The notes under the pieces are model-generated. The model saw nothing but the letters and a program-made list of their open reading frames with translations. It ran no database searches and had not been told where the DNA came from. From positions 1 through 64,000 of the forward strand of contig JBGQLG010000004.1 in the NCBI GenBank assembly GCA_041499965.1: 64,000 nt of DNA, written 5' to 3'. This stretch comes from AR5 sp041499965. GTDB lineage: Bacteria; Methylomirabilota; Methylomirabilia; Rokubacteriales; CSP1-6. Every line of letters begins with the position of its first letter. Within the stretch, counting starts at the first letter, position 1. Shown piece after piece: positions 17,456 through 29,587 of this stretch. The position numbers were made by a program, and so were the translations under genes.

Positions 17456-18769
17456 GTGACCCAAGCCAAGAAGATCACCAAACGACGGCGAAGCCGGGGA
17501 AAGCCCAAGCCGAGCCGTGCGCGGCAGACGGCGCTCCCGGTCGAGGCCCCGCCCGAATCCCCGGTAGCTCTGGCCCCGGAGGCTGTAGCCGAGACGCCGG
17601 ACTTCGAGCTCCCGCTCGCCCAGCCCGAAGTTGCGTTCGCCATGCGGGCGGCGGCCCGGCCTCCTGAGCCGGAGCGGCCGTTCCCGACCACCCGCCGGGC
17701 CATCTTCTTCGACGTCGAGAACACGAGTCGCGCCCAGCACATCGCCCGCGTGATCGACTACCTCGCGGTCGATCGCCTGGGCCGTCGCACTGACTTCGTT
17801 GCCGTGGGCAACTGGCGCGTGATCGGTCACGACACCGCCCGCCTGCTGGCCGGGCACGGCGCCCAGCTGCTGCACAGCGCGCCGTCCGTGGGCGTGAAGG
17901 ACTGGAGCGATCTGCGCATCGCGGTGGCCGCGGGCGTGTGGCTCGGCACCGCCCGGCCCGGTGACGTCCTCGAGATCATCTCCGACGATCGAGCCTTCGA
18001 CGCGGTCGGCGACGTGGCCGTCGGCCTTGGCATCGCGTTCCGCCGCATGTCGTATCGCACCCTCACCGGGGTGCCGCGCGAGCAGGAGCCCGTCGCCACC
18101 GTCGTGGCCGCCGAACCGCCCGCCGAACCGCGCGCCGAGTCGCACGCTGGCAGCCGGCGCCGGCGCGGACGGCGGGGAGGCTACGGCCGCCGGGAAGCGC
18201 CGATCGCGCAGGCGGCACCCCCGCCGGTGGCCCGACCCGTCGCCGAAGCGGAGCCGCACACGGCGCCCCACGACGAGTTGCTGGGCGTCGCGCGCGATCT
18301 GATCAGCGTCGCGCCGAGCGGTACGGTCACCCTCGACACGCTCGCCAACGCGCTCAAGAGCCGCGGGTTCAGCCGGACGCCGGGCTCGCCGCGGCTCATC
18401 ACCCGCCTGCGCCGGATCCGCGAGCTGTCGGTCAGCCGCTCCGGCCACATCACGCTCGTGGATTCCCAGGCGCCGGTGGAGCCGCGAGTCGATGTCGAGC
18501 CGGACGCCGAGCCGGTGGTCACCGCGTTGCCCGCGCCCGAGCCGGTTCGAGACGACGAGGATGACAATCGGGGCAACCGGCGCTCGCTCGACGAACGCCG
18601 GCGCGAGGTCGAAGCGGCCCAGGCGCTCGGACACGACGCTCCGCTGCCGCCGCCGCCGGCCGTGGTCGAGGGCAACCGGACCGAAGGGCCGCAGGACGAC
18701 GCCTTTCGTCGTCGCCGTTCGCGTCGGGGCGGCCGCCGCCGGCGTCACAGCGCTCCCGCCGCCGGCTAG
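17456..18769 (+). CDS. NYN-domain (PIN-like) RNase-type protein with OST-HTH-like winged helix
   Basis: This 437-residue protein has three parts. A basic N-terminus (KKITKRRRSRG) and a proline/alanine-rich linker precede a NYN domain at about 80-205, with the conserved start AIFFDVENTSR and the acidic pair in EIISDDRAFD. Next comes a winged-helix segment (about 275-330, LGVARDLISVAPSGTVTLDT) similar to OST-HTH/LOTUS modules, and finally an arginine-rich tail. NYN proteins are PIN-fold nucleases, so RNA cleavage or binding is likely. The GTG at 17456 is the best start, because the frame upstream shadows the amidase-partner gene; ATG 17643 would also keep the NYN domain. It is a single-gene unit divergent from the amidase operon. 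Confidence 0.78.
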   Translation: MTQAKKITKRRRSRGKPKPSRARQTALPVEAPPESPVALAPEAVAETPDFELPLAQPEVAFAMRAAARPPEPERPFPTTRRAIFFDVENTSRAQHIARVIDYLAVDRLGRRTDFVAVGNWRVIGHDTARLLAGHGAQLLHSAPSVGVKDWSDLRIAVAAGVWLGTARPGDVLEIISDDRAFDAVGDVAVGLGIAFRRMSYRTLTGVPREQEPVATVVAAEPPAEPRAESHAGSRRRRGRRGGYGRREAPIAQAAPPPVARPVAEAEPHTAPHDELLGVARDLISVAPSGTVTLDTLANALKSRGFSRTPGSPRLITRLRRIRELSVSRSGHITLVDSQAPVEPRVDVEPDAEPVVTALPAPEPVRDDEDDNRGNRRSLDERRREVEAAQALGHDAPLPPPPAVVEGNRTEGPQDDAFRRRRSRRGGRRRRHSAPAAG

Positions 18770-18814
18770 TCTCCGGTCGATCGCTCCACAGTCGCGGGCT
18801 GGCCCGGCCCGACT

Positions 18815-18830
18815 GCCTGACCCCTCAGGC
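18815..18830. terminator. Small stem-loop in a convergent gap
   Basis: GCCTGA and TCAGGC form a 6-bp stem with a CCCC loop, overlapping the stop of the minus-strand gene. There is no U-tract, so terminator activity is uncertain. Confidence 0.3.
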
Positions 18831-19850
18831 GAATCGCCAGCCGTCCAGTGCGCCCCAATCGTCCGGCAAGATTCGAAGCGGCAGGTCCTGAAATCCAACC
18901 AGCCCGTGCGCGAGCAGTGGCGCCAGCGCCGTCTTTCGACGCGATCCGCGCGGCCGCGCGAGGCTCGGCATCAGCGCCAGCTGGTCAGCCAGGGGCCGGG
19001 CGCCGGCGGGCAGGCGTCGCACGCCGTCGGGGGTCACCACGTCGAACGCGTTCCCTCGCCGGGGCCCGGCAATGACCGGCACCTGGGTCCAGAGACGCGA
19101 GCGGGAAACGGGCGGGACCGCATCGACGCGGCCGGAGACCACGTCCCAGTCCGCGCACGCGGCCCGGCGCGCGGCCGGGGCGGCGCGCCGGCCGCGGGCA
19201 TCGAGCGCGCGCCACGTGAGCGACAGCGCGAGCGAGCGGCCGTGGCAGACGACGTCGTGCGGTGTCCACGGGGGCAGGTGAAACAGCGCCCCGGCCGGCA
19301 GGTCGAGCGTGCGCCAGCCGCGGTGTTCGCGGGGCTGGCGCGAATCGAGGTCCTCCGGCGTGCCGGGACGGACCGGAGGACCGAGGGTGACCGTGCGTCG
19401 TCCCTCGAGCTGAAGCCAGAACGCGTCCACCGGGCCATCATGATGCAGCCCCATGCCCGGTCGGCCCCGTCCCTCGACCGCGAACAGGAACGAAGTCTCC
19501 TCGCGGAGCGGTCCCGTCAGGGCGATCCGGAGCGCAACCATGAGCCGCATGAGGCGCGGCAAGACCTGGTGCACCTGCGGCAGGAACACCGTCGCGCCGG
19601 CTGACAGCGCCGGGCGCAACCGTCGCGGATCGCTGGAGCGATCGTAGCGGCGCTCGGCGGCGATCTGGAACGGGGCGCCGGCCTCGGCCATCGCGACGAC
19701 CGTCGCGAAATCGGGGGCGATGGCGCGCCACGCGCGGTCGCGCGGGCGGAGGACGGTCGGCGCCCGCCCGAGGCGGCTCGTCCGGAAGCGCGCCAGGGCC
19801 GCGGGCCCGGCAAACCACGTCGCCAGCGGGGAGACGACGCCGCGGCTCAC
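18825..19850 (-). CDS. JmjC/cupin-type Fe(II)/2OG oxygenase-like protein
   Basis: This 341-residue protein resembles the YcfD/RoxA-type JmjC oxygenases that hydroxylate ribosomal proteins. The central region (about 95-210) has the iron-binding HHD in GLHHDGPVDAF and the distal histidine in PWTPHDVVCHG, separated as in the double-stranded beta helix, with hydrophobic segments around them. The C-terminal 100 residues may be the usual dimerisation and winged-helix part. The start is GTG, seven bases past the stop of the diguanylate cyclase gene upstream. Activity on a ribosomal protein is inferred from the family only. Confidence 0.75.
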   Translation of the reverse strand: MSRGVVSPLATWFAGPAALARFRTSRLGRAPTVLRPRDRAWRAIAPDFATVVAMAEAGAPFQIAAERRYDRSSDPRRLRPALSAGATVFLPQVHQVLPRLMRLMVALRIALTGPLREETSFLFAVEGRGRPGMGLHHDGPVDAFWLQLEGRRTVTLGPPVRPGTPEDLDSRQPREHRGWRTLDLPAGALFHLPPWTPHDVVCHGRSLALSLTWRALDARGRRAAPAARRAACADWDVVSGRVDAVPPVSRSRLWTQVPVIAGPRRGNAFDVVTPDGVRRLPAGARPLADQLALMPSLARPRGSRRKTALAPLLAHGLVGFQDLPLRILPDDWGALDGWRFA

Positions 19851-19857
19851 GGCCGTC

Positions 19858-21069
19858 CTATGTCCGCACCTGGTTGCGGCCGGCCTGCTTGGCGCGGTAG
19901 AGCGCGGCGTCGGCGGCCTGGACGACGTCGTCCGGGTTGCCGGCCCCGCCTCCGGCGGCCGCCACGCCGATGCTCACGGTGACCGCGAGGCGCTCGCGGG
20001 GGCCGCCGGCCGGCGGAGGCTCCGGACGGACGCGGGGCCGAGCCATCGAGCGCAGCGTGAACGGCGCGCCCTCGATCGTCCGGCGCAGCGACTCGAGGTG
20101 CTCGCGTGCCTGGTCGACGGTCTTGCCGGGGAAGAGCACCGCGAACTCCTCGCCCCCGTAGCGAAACGCCCGGCCGCCCCCACCGACGGCGGCCAGGCGC
20201 GCGCCCACCATGCGGAGGATCTGGTCGCCCACGTCGTGGCCGTGCACGTCGTTGAAGCGCTTGAAGTGGTCGACGTCCACCATGGCGACCGTGTACGTGC
20301 CGCTCAGCCGGGCCAGCGCTTCGTTGAGCGCGCGCCGCGCCGGCAGGCCCGTCAGCTCGTCGTCGTAGGCCATGCCGTGCCACGTCTCGATCAGCGACAG
20401 CACGAGGATGAGACCGCCGGTGGCCAGGTAGACGGTCGAGTCGAGGCCCCCGCCACCGGCGCTGAGCGCCAGGAAGGTGGCGACCACCGTCCACACCGCG
20501 CCACCCTCCAGCGCCGTCCCCTGCCGGACCGCTCGCCAGGCGACCATGAGAAACGCCAGCGCGAAGACGATGAGAGCCGGCTGGGGTAGCGCTCCGAGCC
20601 CGGGGGCCCGTGAGACATCCAGCCAGCCGGTGAGCGGCAGGAACAGCGGCTGGCAGAGCAGGATCAGCAGCACGATCTCTGCGCCGAGGCCCACCAGCGC
20701 CACGCGGCCCGGCCGGGCCAGCAGCCCGCGCTCGGGCAGCCACGCCAGCGCGGCCAGGTCGAGCGGAACCAGGACGGTCAGCACGCCGAAGATCGCGCGG
20801 CCGACCTCGCCGCCGGCGCCGCTGGCCGGCGCCCACGCGAGCAGCGCGCGGTCGGTGAGGAGCAGCACGGCCAGCGAGAGCACGAGGCGGCTGCGGTTGA
20901 AGCGCCAGGCCAGCAGGATGCCCCCGCCCAGCACGGTCAGCGGGAACGAGGGCAGGAGCGGCGCCACCGCGTTCCGGAGACCGGCGGGGTGAAGGGCGAT
21001 CGTGGCGGTCAGCAGCAGGATCGCACCGGGCAGCAGGCGGAGGAAGACCTTGTTCACCGCCGACAGCAT
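19858..21069 (-). CDS. Membrane-anchored diguanylate cyclase (GGDEF)
   Basis: This 403-residue protein has about seven or eight hydrophobic segments in its first 200 residues, then a GGDEF domain (about 225-400) that makes cyclic-di-GMP from GTP. The active-site motif is present as RYGGEEFAVLF, and the DxLTGLxxR-type signature is present as DDELTGLPARRALNEAL. No RxxD product-inhibition site precedes the motif at the usual distance. The ATG has a GGAGG only one base upstream, which is unusually close, so a downstream start (GTG, residue 5) remains possible. It lies after a dipeptide importer operon and before the JmjC-like gene. Confidence 0.85.
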   Translation of the reverse strand: MLSAVNKVFLRLLPGAILLLTATIALHPAGLRNAVAPLLPSFPLTVLGGGILLAWRFNRSRLVLSLAVLLLTDRALLAWAPASGAGGEVGRAIFGVLTVLVPLDLAALAWLPERGLLARPGRVALVGLGAEIVLLILLCQPLFLPLTGWLDVSRAPGLGALPQPALIVFALAFLMVAWRAVRQGTALEGGAVWTVVATFLALSAGGGGLDSTVYLATGGLILVLSLIETWHGMAYDDELTGLPARRALNEALARLSGTYTVAMVDVDHFKRFNDVHGHDVGDQILRMVGARLAAVGGGGRAFRYGGEEFAVLFPGKTVDQAREHLESLRRTIEGAPFTLRSMARPRVRPEPPPAGGPRERLAVTVSIGVAAAGGGAGNPDDVVQAADAALYRAKQAGRNQVRT

Positions 21070-21221
21070 GCCTCCGTCGCCGGGGTCGGCGCCAGAGGGG
21101 TGAGGCTAGCGCGAGATCTCGGCGGCTGCGTGCCGATAGAGCGCCGGGAGGGAGCGGGGAGGCCGGCGACCGGTGCGACAGGTCGTCACCGGCTCCCCTC
21201 GCTCCACCCGATCCGCTTCGG

Positions 21222-22958
21222 TCAGGCTTTCTCGACCATGTAGATGTGAGGGAACATGTCGAAATAGATATTGCCGTCGACGACGGTCTCGCCCAGCTTG
21301 TTCTTCTCCAGTCCACGCACCTGAGGCTTGGCCGCTGCCCATCGTGTCACCCAGGCCACCGGGATGTAGCCGCCGTCCGTCTGCATGATTTCTTCGGCCT
21401 TGGCGTAGTTGACGAGCCGCTTCTTGGCGTCGCGCGTATCGCGTCCCGCCTCGAGCTCCTTGTCGAAGGCGTCGTTGACCCAGGCCTGGCGCTTGCCCTC
21501 CGTCTTCTTGCCGTAGAACGTGTCGAAGTACTCGTTGTGCGGGTCCGGGTAGTCCATGAACCAGCGGATCCAGACCAGCTGGTAGTCGTTCTTCCAGAGG
21601 CCGGCACGGAAGACGCGCTGCTCCAGCACCTCGAGCTCCGTCTTCATGTTGAGGTGCTCGAGCAGCACGGACTGCACGGCCTCCGCGAGCGGCTTCGAGC
21701 CGTAACCTTCTTCGCGCATGGTCAGGGTGATCTTGGGCCAGTTGCGCCCGCCCTCGAACGGCGTGCCCTTGAGCTCGGCCAGGGCCGCCTTGGGATCGAA
21801 GCGCTGGATGTCGCGGATCTTCTTGTCGTCCACCGCCCCGGGGAAGCCCGGCGGGATCATCGAATGAGCGGGAACGGCGAAGCCGTCGGCGACGCGCACC
21901 ACGTTCTCCCGATCGATCGCGTGCGCGATCGCCCGGCGCACCTTGACGTTGTCGAAGGGGGGCTTGGTCACCTGCGGGGTGAGGTACCACGTCCCCGGGA
22001 ACGGATACCGGAACACCTGCTTCGCGGTCCGGGGGTCGTCGCGTAGCCGCTTGAGGTCACCGGTCTGCAGGGAGGTGATGTCGAGCTCGTTACCCTCGTA
22101 CGGCAGGGCACCCGACTGCACCGAGACGATCGGGATGGTCACCTTGTCCAGCGTCATGTCCTTGGCGTTCAAGAAGTGCTTGTTCTTGCGGAGCACCATG
22201 GACTTGTTGTGCTCCCACGCCTCGAGGGTGAAGGGCCCGTTGCAGACCAGGTTGGCGGCCTCCGTCCACTTGTCGCCGTGCTTCTCGACCGAGGGCCGGT
22301 GGGCGGGGAGCGCGGCGAGGTACGCGGAGAGCACCGGGAAATAGCCGCGCGGCCCCTCCAGCGTGACCTCCAGCGTCCAGTCGTTCTTGGCGACGACGCC
22401 GACCTGGGAGGCGTCGGGGACCTTGCTCTTGTTGAAGGCCTCCGCGCCCTTGATGTCGTAGAAATAGCTCGAGTACGGGTTCTTGCTGGCCGGGTCCATC
22501 TGGCGCTTCCACGACCACTCGAAGTCCTTGGCCGTGCACGGCGAGCCGTCAGACCATTTGGAATCCTTGCGGATGGTGAACGTCCACACCGACCCCTCGG
22601 CGTTGGACGCGACCTTCTCCGCCACGTAGGGGACCGGCTGGAAATCGGCGTTGAACTTCATGAGGCCCGCCCAGAGTGCGGGGACGCCGGAGCAGTACAG
22701 ATCCTTGTTGTAGTCGTGGCTCGAGGGATCGTTCTGCCACCAGCCGCCGCCACCGATCCGCAGGTGCTGCTCCTTGGCGAGCTTCTCGCCGGCGGCGAGC
22801 TTGGGTGCGGCCGAAGCGGGCCGGGCGTTGAAGCCGGCCGCGCCGAGGGCGGCGAGGCCCGCGGCGACTTTCAGGAAATCGCGGCGACCGACACCGGCCG
22901 CGCTCAGGCGCTCGGCCAGCAGATCCAGCTGCGCATCGGAGATCCGGGGACGCGTCAT
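21222..22958 (-). CDS. Extracellular solute-binding protein, family 5 (oligopeptide/dipeptide type)
   Basis: This 578-residue periplasmic binder belongs to the OppA/DppA family. The N-terminus has a twin-arginine-like motif (GRRDFLKVAAGL, about residues 23-34) followed by an alanine-rich stretch and ASAAP, so Tat export is likely. The mature part carries the family segments WTFTIRKDSKWSDG, LPAHRPSVE and a PGFPGAVDD loop near the centre. AGGAGG five bases before the ATG supports the start. The two permease genes lie immediately upstream on the same strand, and no ATPase gene is present in the window. The ligand could be a peptide, a nickel complex or an opine. Confidence 0.9.
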   Translation of the reverse strand: MTRPRISDAQLDLLAERLSAAGVGRRDFLKVAAGLAALGAAGFNARPASAAPKLAAGEKLAKEQHLRIGGGGWWQNDPSSHDYNKDLYCSGVPALWAGLMKFNADFQPVPYVAEKVASNAEGSVWTFTIRKDSKWSDGSPCTAKDFEWSWKRQMDPASKNPYSSYFYDIKGAEAFNKSKVPDASQVGVVAKNDWTLEVTLEGPRGYFPVLSAYLAALPAHRPSVEKHGDKWTEAANLVCNGPFTLEAWEHNKSMVLRKNKHFLNAKDMTLDKVTIPIVSVQSGALPYEGNELDITSLQTGDLKRLRDDPRTAKQVFRYPFPGTWYLTPQVTKPPFDNVKVRRAIAHAIDRENVVRVADGFAVPAHSMIPPGFPGAVDDKKIRDIQRFDPKAALAELKGTPFEGGRNWPKITLTMREEGYGSKPLAEAVQSVLLEHLNMKTELEVLEQRVFRAGLWKNDYQLVWIRWFMDYPDPHNEYFDTFYGKKTEGKRQAWVNDAFDKELEAGRDTRDAKKRLVNYAKAEEIMQTDGGYIPVAWVTRWAAAKPQVRGLEKNKLGETVVDGNIYFDMFPHIYMVEKA

Positions 22959-22981
22959 GGAATCCTCCTGGGGTGGAATGG

Positions 22982-23941
22982 CTACTTCAATTTCGGATCG
23001 AGGGCGTCGCGCACCCCGTCACCGAAGAACGTGAAGGCGAGCATGGTGACGGCGATCGCGATCGACGGGAACACGCAGAGATGCCAGTACGACCGGATGA
23101 ACTGCTGCCCCTCGCCGACCATCTGGCCCCACGAGGGCGTGGGCGGGTTGATGCCGACCCCGATGAACGAGAGCGCCGCCTCGGTGAAGATCGCCTCGGG
23201 GATGCCGAAGGTGACCGCGACGACGATGGGGGTGAGCGCGTTGGGCAGGATGTGACGGCCCAGCAGCCGCACGAAGCCGGCGCCGAGGCCGCGGGCGGCG
23301 TCGACGTACTCCTTCTCCCGGATGACCAGCACCTGGGCACGCGTCTGCCGGGCGATGCCCACCCAGCCGGTGAGACCGATGGCGATGAAGATGTTCGTGA
23401 GTCCGGCGCCGAGCATCGACATGACGAGGATGACGAAGAGCAGCCGCGGGAAGGCGTACATCACGTCGATGAAGCGTGTGATGGCCACGTCGGCGCGTCC
23501 ACCCAGGTAGCCTGACAGGGCGCCGATCGGCACGCCGATGACCACGACGAAGACCTGGGCGCCCAGCCCGACGATCATCGAGATCCGCGCCCCATAGATC
23601 ATGCGCGAGAGCAGGTCGCGGCCGAGCTGGTCGGTGCCGAGCGGATAGTCGCGCGACGGGGACTCGTTCAACCGCATGAAGTTAGTCTTCGTGTACGGTC
23701 GGGGCGCCAGTACCTCGGCGAAGATCGCGATCAGGCACAGCAGCACGATCACGATCCCGCCCGCCATGGCCAGCCGGTTGCGGAGCAGACGCCGCACCCC
23801 GTCGCGCCACAGGCTGGAGGAGCGGGTGTTGCCGACCGGCTCGGCGCCGACCAGGCTCGGCGCCCGGGCGCCGTCGGGGTCGGCCAGCGGGCGCGGCCCG
23901 GCGCTGACGCTAGTACCGGATCCGGGGGTCGAGAACGCCAT
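22982..23941 (-). CDS. ABC transporter permease (DppC/OppC type)
   Basis: This 319-residue permease has a basic, serine-rich N-terminal extension (about residues 1-50) before the OppC-type first membrane helix (LAMAGGIVIVLLCL) and five further helices. The cytoplasmic coupling loop is clear (YVDAARGLGAGFVRLLGRHILPN), and it contacts an ATPase not encoded here. The ATG at 23941 overlaps the end of the DppB-like gene by 32 bases, so the pair is translated together. The binding-protein gene starts 24 bases downstream. Confidence 0.9.
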   Translation of the reverse strand: MAFSTPGSGTSVSAGPRPLADPDGARAPSLVGAEPVGNTRSSSLWRDGVRRLLRNRLAMAGGIVIVLLCLIAIFAEVLAPRPYTKTNFMRLNESPSRDYPLGTDQLGRDLLSRMIYGARISMIVGLGAQVFVVVIGVPIGALSGYLGGRADVAITRFIDVMYAFPRLLFVILVMSMLGAGLTNIFIAIGLTGWVGIARQTRAQVLVIREKEYVDAARGLGAGFVRLLGRHILPNALTPIVVAVTFGIPEAIFTEAALSFIGVGINPPTPSWGQMVGEGQQFIRSYWHLCVFPSIAIAVTMLAFTFFGDGVRDALDPKLK

Positions 23942-24836
23942 AGGCCAGGTCGACGACCAGGTTCATGACGGCCAGGAAGACGCCGTAGCTCAGCACGACG
24001 GCCATGATCATCGGGTAGTCACGGCCGGTCATGGAGAGGACGAAGAAGCGGCCCATGCCCGGCACTCGAAAGATAGACTCGACGAAGAACGATCCGGTTC
24101 CCACCGCGGCGAAGAGCGGGCCCAGCAGCGTGACGACCGGGATCAGGGCGTTCTTGAGCGCGTGCTTGAAGATCACCGGCATCTCGCTCAGTCCCTTGGC
24201 CCGCGCGGTCAGCGTGTAGTCGGCGCGGATGACCTCCAGCATGCTGGCCCGCGTGAAGCGCGCGATGATGCCCATCGGGGCCAGGGCCAGCGTCACCGTC
24301 GGCAGTACCCACGTGTTCGGCGAGTCCCAGCCACCGGTGGGAAAGAGCGGCACCACGAACGAGAACAGGATGATCAGGAACACGGCCAGGACGAAGTTGG
24401 GGACCGCCACGCCCACCGTGGCGAGCGAGACCGAGACGTAGTCCCACCCTCGGTTCTGGTAGACGGCGGCCAGGATGCCGAGCGTGAGGCCGCCGGTGAC
24501 CGCGAGCACGAGCGCCATCGAGCCGAGGAAGAGCGAGATGGGGAACGTCTCTCTCAGGATCTCGGCCACCGTACGGGTCTTGTAGACGAACGAGAAGCCG
24601 AAATCGCCGCGGACAGCGTTGGTGATGAAAACGCCGAACTGCTGCCAGAGCGGCTTGTCGAGGCCGTAGTGCGCCGCCAGCACCTTCTGCGCCTCCGGGG
24701 AGAGCGGATTGGCCCCCTCGGCGATCGGATCCAGCGGGCTACCCGGCGTCGCGTGCATGACCAGGAACGTCACCAGGGCCATGGCGAGGATCGTCGGGAT
24801 CAGCCAGAGCAGCCGGGAGACGACGTATTGGACCAA
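23910..24836 (-). CDS. ABC transporter permease (DppB/OppB type)
   Basis: This 308-residue permease is the first gene of the dipeptide-type importer. It has the usual N-terminal helix (LLWLIPTILAMALVTF), five more membrane segments and the coupling loop YTLTARAKGLSEMPVIFKHA. The start codon is TTG: a GGAGGG ribosome site lies six bases upstream (minus strand), with no ATG or GTG at a better distance. It is divergent from the glucosidase gene, with a 170-base gap between them. The ATPase partners (DppD/F-like) are absent from this window. Confidence 0.9.
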   Translation of the reverse strand: MVQYVVSRLLWLIPTILAMALVTFLVMHATPGSPLDPIAEGANPLSPEAQKVLAAHYGLDKPLWQQFGVFITNAVRGDFGFSFVYKTRTVAEILRETFPISLFLGSMALVLAVTGGLTLGILAAVYQNRGWDYVSVSLATVGVAVPNFVLAVFLIILFSFVVPLFPTGGWDSPNTWVLPTVTLALAPMGIIARFTRASMLEVIRADYTLTARAKGLSEMPVIFKHALKNALIPVVTLLGPLFAAVGTGSFFVESIFRVPGMGRFFVLSMTGRDYPMIMAVVLSYGVFLAVMNLVVDLAYGVLDPRIRY

Positions 24837-25006
24837 CCAAGCCCTCCGGTCGCCGGGACCCCATCGAATCCCGGACGAGTCTGCTTACTATTTGGCAAGC
24901 GATGGGGGGAGTCAAGGAGTTAACGGTAGGTTGACTCAGAGCCCATCGTCGCCGCAGACTCATCGGACTGGGCCGTGACGGGCCGCGGGGGGATGACCGG
25001 GCGGGG

Positions 25007-27639
<2,633 letters not shown>

Positions 27640-27643
<4 letters not shown>

Positions 27644-28638
27644 TCACGCTCGACGCTCACCTCGCCACCGGTCGCGGCCCCGACGCCGCCGCCCTCGGCG
27701 CGCTGGTCCGGGCGATGGCGGCGGCCGGCGTGAAGATCGCCGACGAGCTGGCCCGGGCGGCGCTGATCGGACAGCTCGGAACCACGGGCGAGACCAATGT
27801 CCAGGGCGAGAAGGTCAAGAAGCTGGACGTGTGGGCCAACGACGTGGTCGTCGCGGCGCTGGACGCGACGGGGCGCGCGTGCACCCAGGTGTCGGAGGAG
27901 ATGGAGGAGATCCGCCACCGCCCCGAGCACTGCGCCGGCGCCGGCTTCGTGGTGTGCTTCGACCCGGTGGACGGCTCCTCCAACCTCGACGTCAACGGCA
28001 TCGTCGGCACGATCTTCTCGATTCTGAAGAAGCGCGGGGGCGGGCCCGACCACGCGCGGGCCGACGTCCTGCAGCCGGGCACGACGCAGGCGGCGGCCGG
28101 CTACATCATGTACGGCCCCTCGACCCTTCTCGTGATGACCACCGGCGCCGGCGTGCACGGCTTCACGGTGGACCGCGCGAGCGGGGCGTGGGTCCGCACG
28201 CACACGAACCTCAGGATGCCCGCCCGCGGCCGGACCTACAGCGTCAATGACGGCAACTTCACCCGCTGGCCCGACGGGATACGGCGATTCGTCGAGCACG
28301 TGCGCCAGATCGACGTCCCGACCGGACGACCCTACACTGCTCGCTACGCCGGGTCGCTGGTCACCGACGTGCATCGGACGCTGCTGGAGGGCGGCATCTA
28401 TCTGTACCCCGAGGACGCGGCGGGCAGCGGCAAGCAGAGCAGCGGCAAGCTGCGGCTGATGTACGAGGCCTCGCCGATGGGGTGGATCATCGAGCAGGCC
28501 GGTGGCGCGGCGTCCACCGGGCGGGCCCGCATCCTCGATCTCGTGCCGACGGCACCGCACCAGCGCGTGCCGCTGCTGATCGGCAGCGCCGAGGACGTGC
28601 GGCTGGCCGAGGACTTCTACACCGGCAAGTACTCGTAG
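27640..28638 (+). CDS. fbp: Fructose-1,6-bisphosphatase, class I
   Basis: This 332-residue enzyme removes the 1-phosphate from fructose 1,6-bisphosphate in gluconeogenesis. The metal-binding signature DPVDGSSNLDVN is intact (about residue 107), with EEMEEI before it, the substrate-binding NDGNF and RYAGSLVTDVHR later and GGIYLYPED near 255. The start is GTG 27640, overlapping the stop of the glucosidase gene (GTGA). The frame is open 42 bases further upstream, but that part shadows the glucosidase. The operon position between glucosidase, aldolase and glucokinase suggests joint control of hexose-phosphate flow. Confidence 0.93.
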
Positions 28639-28657
28639 CGACGAAGGAGGAGACGAA

Positions 28658-29587
28658 GTGACGACGACGGAGCGCGTGCGCGAGATCCTCAGCTGGTACG
28701 GCAGCGACAGCCCGGGAACGCTGACCAACCTGGCCCGCATGCTATCGGCCGGCACCCTGGGCGGCACCGGGCGCATGGTCATCCTGCCGGTCGACCAGGG
28801 CTTCGAGCACGGGCCGGCCCGCAGCTTCGCGCCCAACCCGGCCGGCTACGATCCGCGTTACCACTTCCAGCTGGCGATCGACACGGGGTGCAGTGCCTAC
28901 GCGGCGCCGCTGGGCTTCCTGGAGGCGGGCGCTCGCGAGTTCGCCGGCCAGGTGCCGCTCATCCTCAAGCTCAACAACCACGACGTGCTCTACGAGGAGA
29001 AGGACCCGATCCAGGCCATCACCGGCTCGGTGCGCGACGCGCTGCGGCTCGGCTGCGTCGCGATCGGCTACACGATCTACCCCGGCTCGACCCACCGCCT
29101 GGACATGTACACGAAGCTCCGCGAGCTGGCCGAGGAGGCCAAGGCCAACGGCCTCGTCGTGGTGGTGTGGTCGTACCCGCGCGGCTCCGGCCTCTCCAAG
29201 GAGGGCGAGACCGGCATCGACGTGACCGCCTACGCCGCCCACATCGCGGCCCAGCTCGGCGCTCACATCGTCAAGGTGAAGCTGCCCTCGGCGCACCTGG
29301 AGCAGGCCCCCGCCAAGAAGGTGTACGAGACCGAGGGCGTGAAGGTCGGGACGCTGGCCGAGCGCGTGCGTCACGTCGTGCAGTCCACCTTCAATGGCCG
29401 TCGCGTGGTCATCTTCTCGGGCGGTCCGACGACCAGCGACGAGCAGGTCTACGACGAGGTGCGCGCCATCCGTGACGGCGGCGGCTTCGGCTCGATCATC
29501 GGCCGCAACTCGTTCCAGCGCAAGAAGCCGGACGCGGTGAAGTTCCTGGGCACGATCATGGGCATCTACGCCGGCACCCAGAAGTGA
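28658..29587 (+). CDS. fbaB: Class I fructose-bisphosphate aldolase (archaeal/DhnA type)
   Basis: This 309-residue enzyme cleaves or forms fructose 1,6-bisphosphate through a lysine Schiff base. Family landmarks are LPVDQGFEHGP near residue 43, LKLNNHDVLY, the lysine-rich strand HIVKVKLPS holding the likely catalytic lysine, and the phosphate-binding IFSGGPTTSDE and SIIGRNSFQR near the end. The GTG start is well supported by AAGGAGGAG five bases upstream. It lies 19 bases after the fructose-1,6-bisphosphatase gene and overlaps glucokinase (GTGA), so enzymes for both synthesis and breakdown of hexose phosphates are made together. Confidence 0.92.
   Translation: MTTTERVREILSWYGSDSPGTLTNLARMLSAGTLGGTGRMVILPVDQGFEHGPARSFAPNPAGYDPRYHFQLAIDTGCSAYAAPLGFLEAGAREFAGQVPLILKLNNHDVLYEEKDPIQAITGSVRDALRLGCVAIGYTIYPGSTHRLDMYTKLRELAEEAKANGLVVVVWSYPRGSGLSKEGETGIDVTAYAAHIAAQLGAHIVKVKLPSAHLEQAPAKKVYETEGVKVGTLAERVRHVVQSTFNGRRVVIFSGGPTTSDEQVYDEVRAIRDGGGFGSIIGRNSFQRKKPDAVKFLGTIMGIYAGTQK

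Noticed and set aside
17433..17459. Eight-codon ORF ending on the GTG of the NYN gene
   Set aside because: The candidate -10 box ends only two bases before it, so transcription would begin inside the small ORF. A GTGA overlap arises easily by chance.
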